From: JAUYQE01 sp035289745
GTDB taxonomy: Archaea; Nanobdellota; Nanobdellia; Woesearchaeales; GW2011-AR9
Length of the DNA: 5,398 nt
Assembly (NCBI GenBank): GCA_035289745.1
Contig: DATDWF010000047.1
Span: 1-5,398 of the forward strand
Direction: 5' to 3'
Positions 5,293 to 5,398 of this stretch are shown one piece after another. A program made the translations under genes and the position numbers. Position 1 is the first letter of the stretch, and every line of letters begins with the position of its first letter. Below the pieces are notes generated by a model. The model was not told the DNA's origin and did no database searches. It saw only the letters and a list, made by a program, of their open reading frames with translations.

Positions 5293-5398
5293 ATGGTTGC
5301 CGCACTCTTTTTCCTGTTTGCTTTTTTGGCAGAAGTTCTCGGCACCGCCATCGGCTTCGGCTCTTCGACCATTTTTCTGCCGATTGCGCTATTTTTCG
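5293..5398 (+). CDS. TauE/SafE-family membrane permease, N-terminal fragment (runs off the window)
   Basis: Only the first 35 codons are present. They begin MVAALFFLFAFLAEVLG and continue with TAIGFGSSTIFLPIALFF. A hydrophobic helix followed by G-x-G-S/G-S and then a helix with a conserved Pro matches the first repeat of the TauE/SafE (DUF81) permeases, which are proposed to export sulfite or other small anions. The substrate cannot be judged from this piece. The ATG at 5293 is chosen because AGGA (5284-5287) lies 5 nt upstream as a plausible Shine-Dalgarno sequence; the earlier ATG at 5276 reads only five codons before a stop. The gap to the lipoprotein gene is 18 nt on the same strand with no T-tract between, so co-transcription is plausible. 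Confidence 0.75.
   Translation, partial: MVAALFFLFAFLAEVLGTAIGFGSSTIFLPIALFF

Noticed and set aside
5276..5293. ATG directly after the lipoprotein stop
   Set aside because: It encodes only five codons before TAA; the ATG at 5293 with an AGGA 5 nt upstream starts the permease instead.

Overview
The window most likely comes from an archaeon, and I lean towards a DPANN-type lineage such as Woesearchaeota or a relative; the phylum is inference. The evidence is an intact archaeal family-B replicative DNA polymerase with a C-terminal PIP box, archaeal TATA-box promoters placed for leaderless or nearly leaderless transcripts, and small secreted or membrane-anchored proteins without clear bacterial counterparts. 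The standard code fits, with TGA used as stop. No rRNA, tRNA, CRISPR array, transposase or intein is visible.

Layout. Positions 8-2479 (+) encode DNA polymerase B. A 37-nt convergent gap separates it from a minus-strand gene (2517-3104) for a membrane protein with one N-terminal transmembrane helix and an outward LamG/concanavalin-A-like domain. A 96-nt divergent promoter region (3105-3200) carries one TATA box per strand. On its right side it drives a two-gene cassette: an 80-aa DUF4258-like putative toxin (3201-3443), overlapping by ATGA a 113-aa protein (3440-3781) that joins an MqsA/YgiT-type four-cysteine zinc finger to an AbrB/SpoVT-like tail. This looks like a type II toxin-antitoxin system with a hybrid antitoxin.

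After 45 nt comes a 412-aa secreted protein (3827-5065, TTG start). It has a signal peptide, a 13-glycine run followed by a natural S-GGGG-S segment, 14 cysteines and a helical C-terminal half. It overlaps by ATGA a 70-aa lipoprotein-like gene (5062-5274). Eighteen nt later a TauE/SafE-family permease begins (5293) and runs off the window.

How the genes may work together. The polymerase is a housekeeping gene. The toxin-antitoxin pair is a self-contained accessory cassette beside cell-surface genes. The secreted protein, the small lipoprotein and perhaps the permease form a same-strand, tightly packed group that suggests a surface complex. The LamG membrane protein is a separate divergent unit. 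The most interesting points are the hybrid antitoxin, the polyglycine cysteine-rich secreted protein with its coupled lipoprotein, and a polymerase whose uracil-sensing pocket appears altered.
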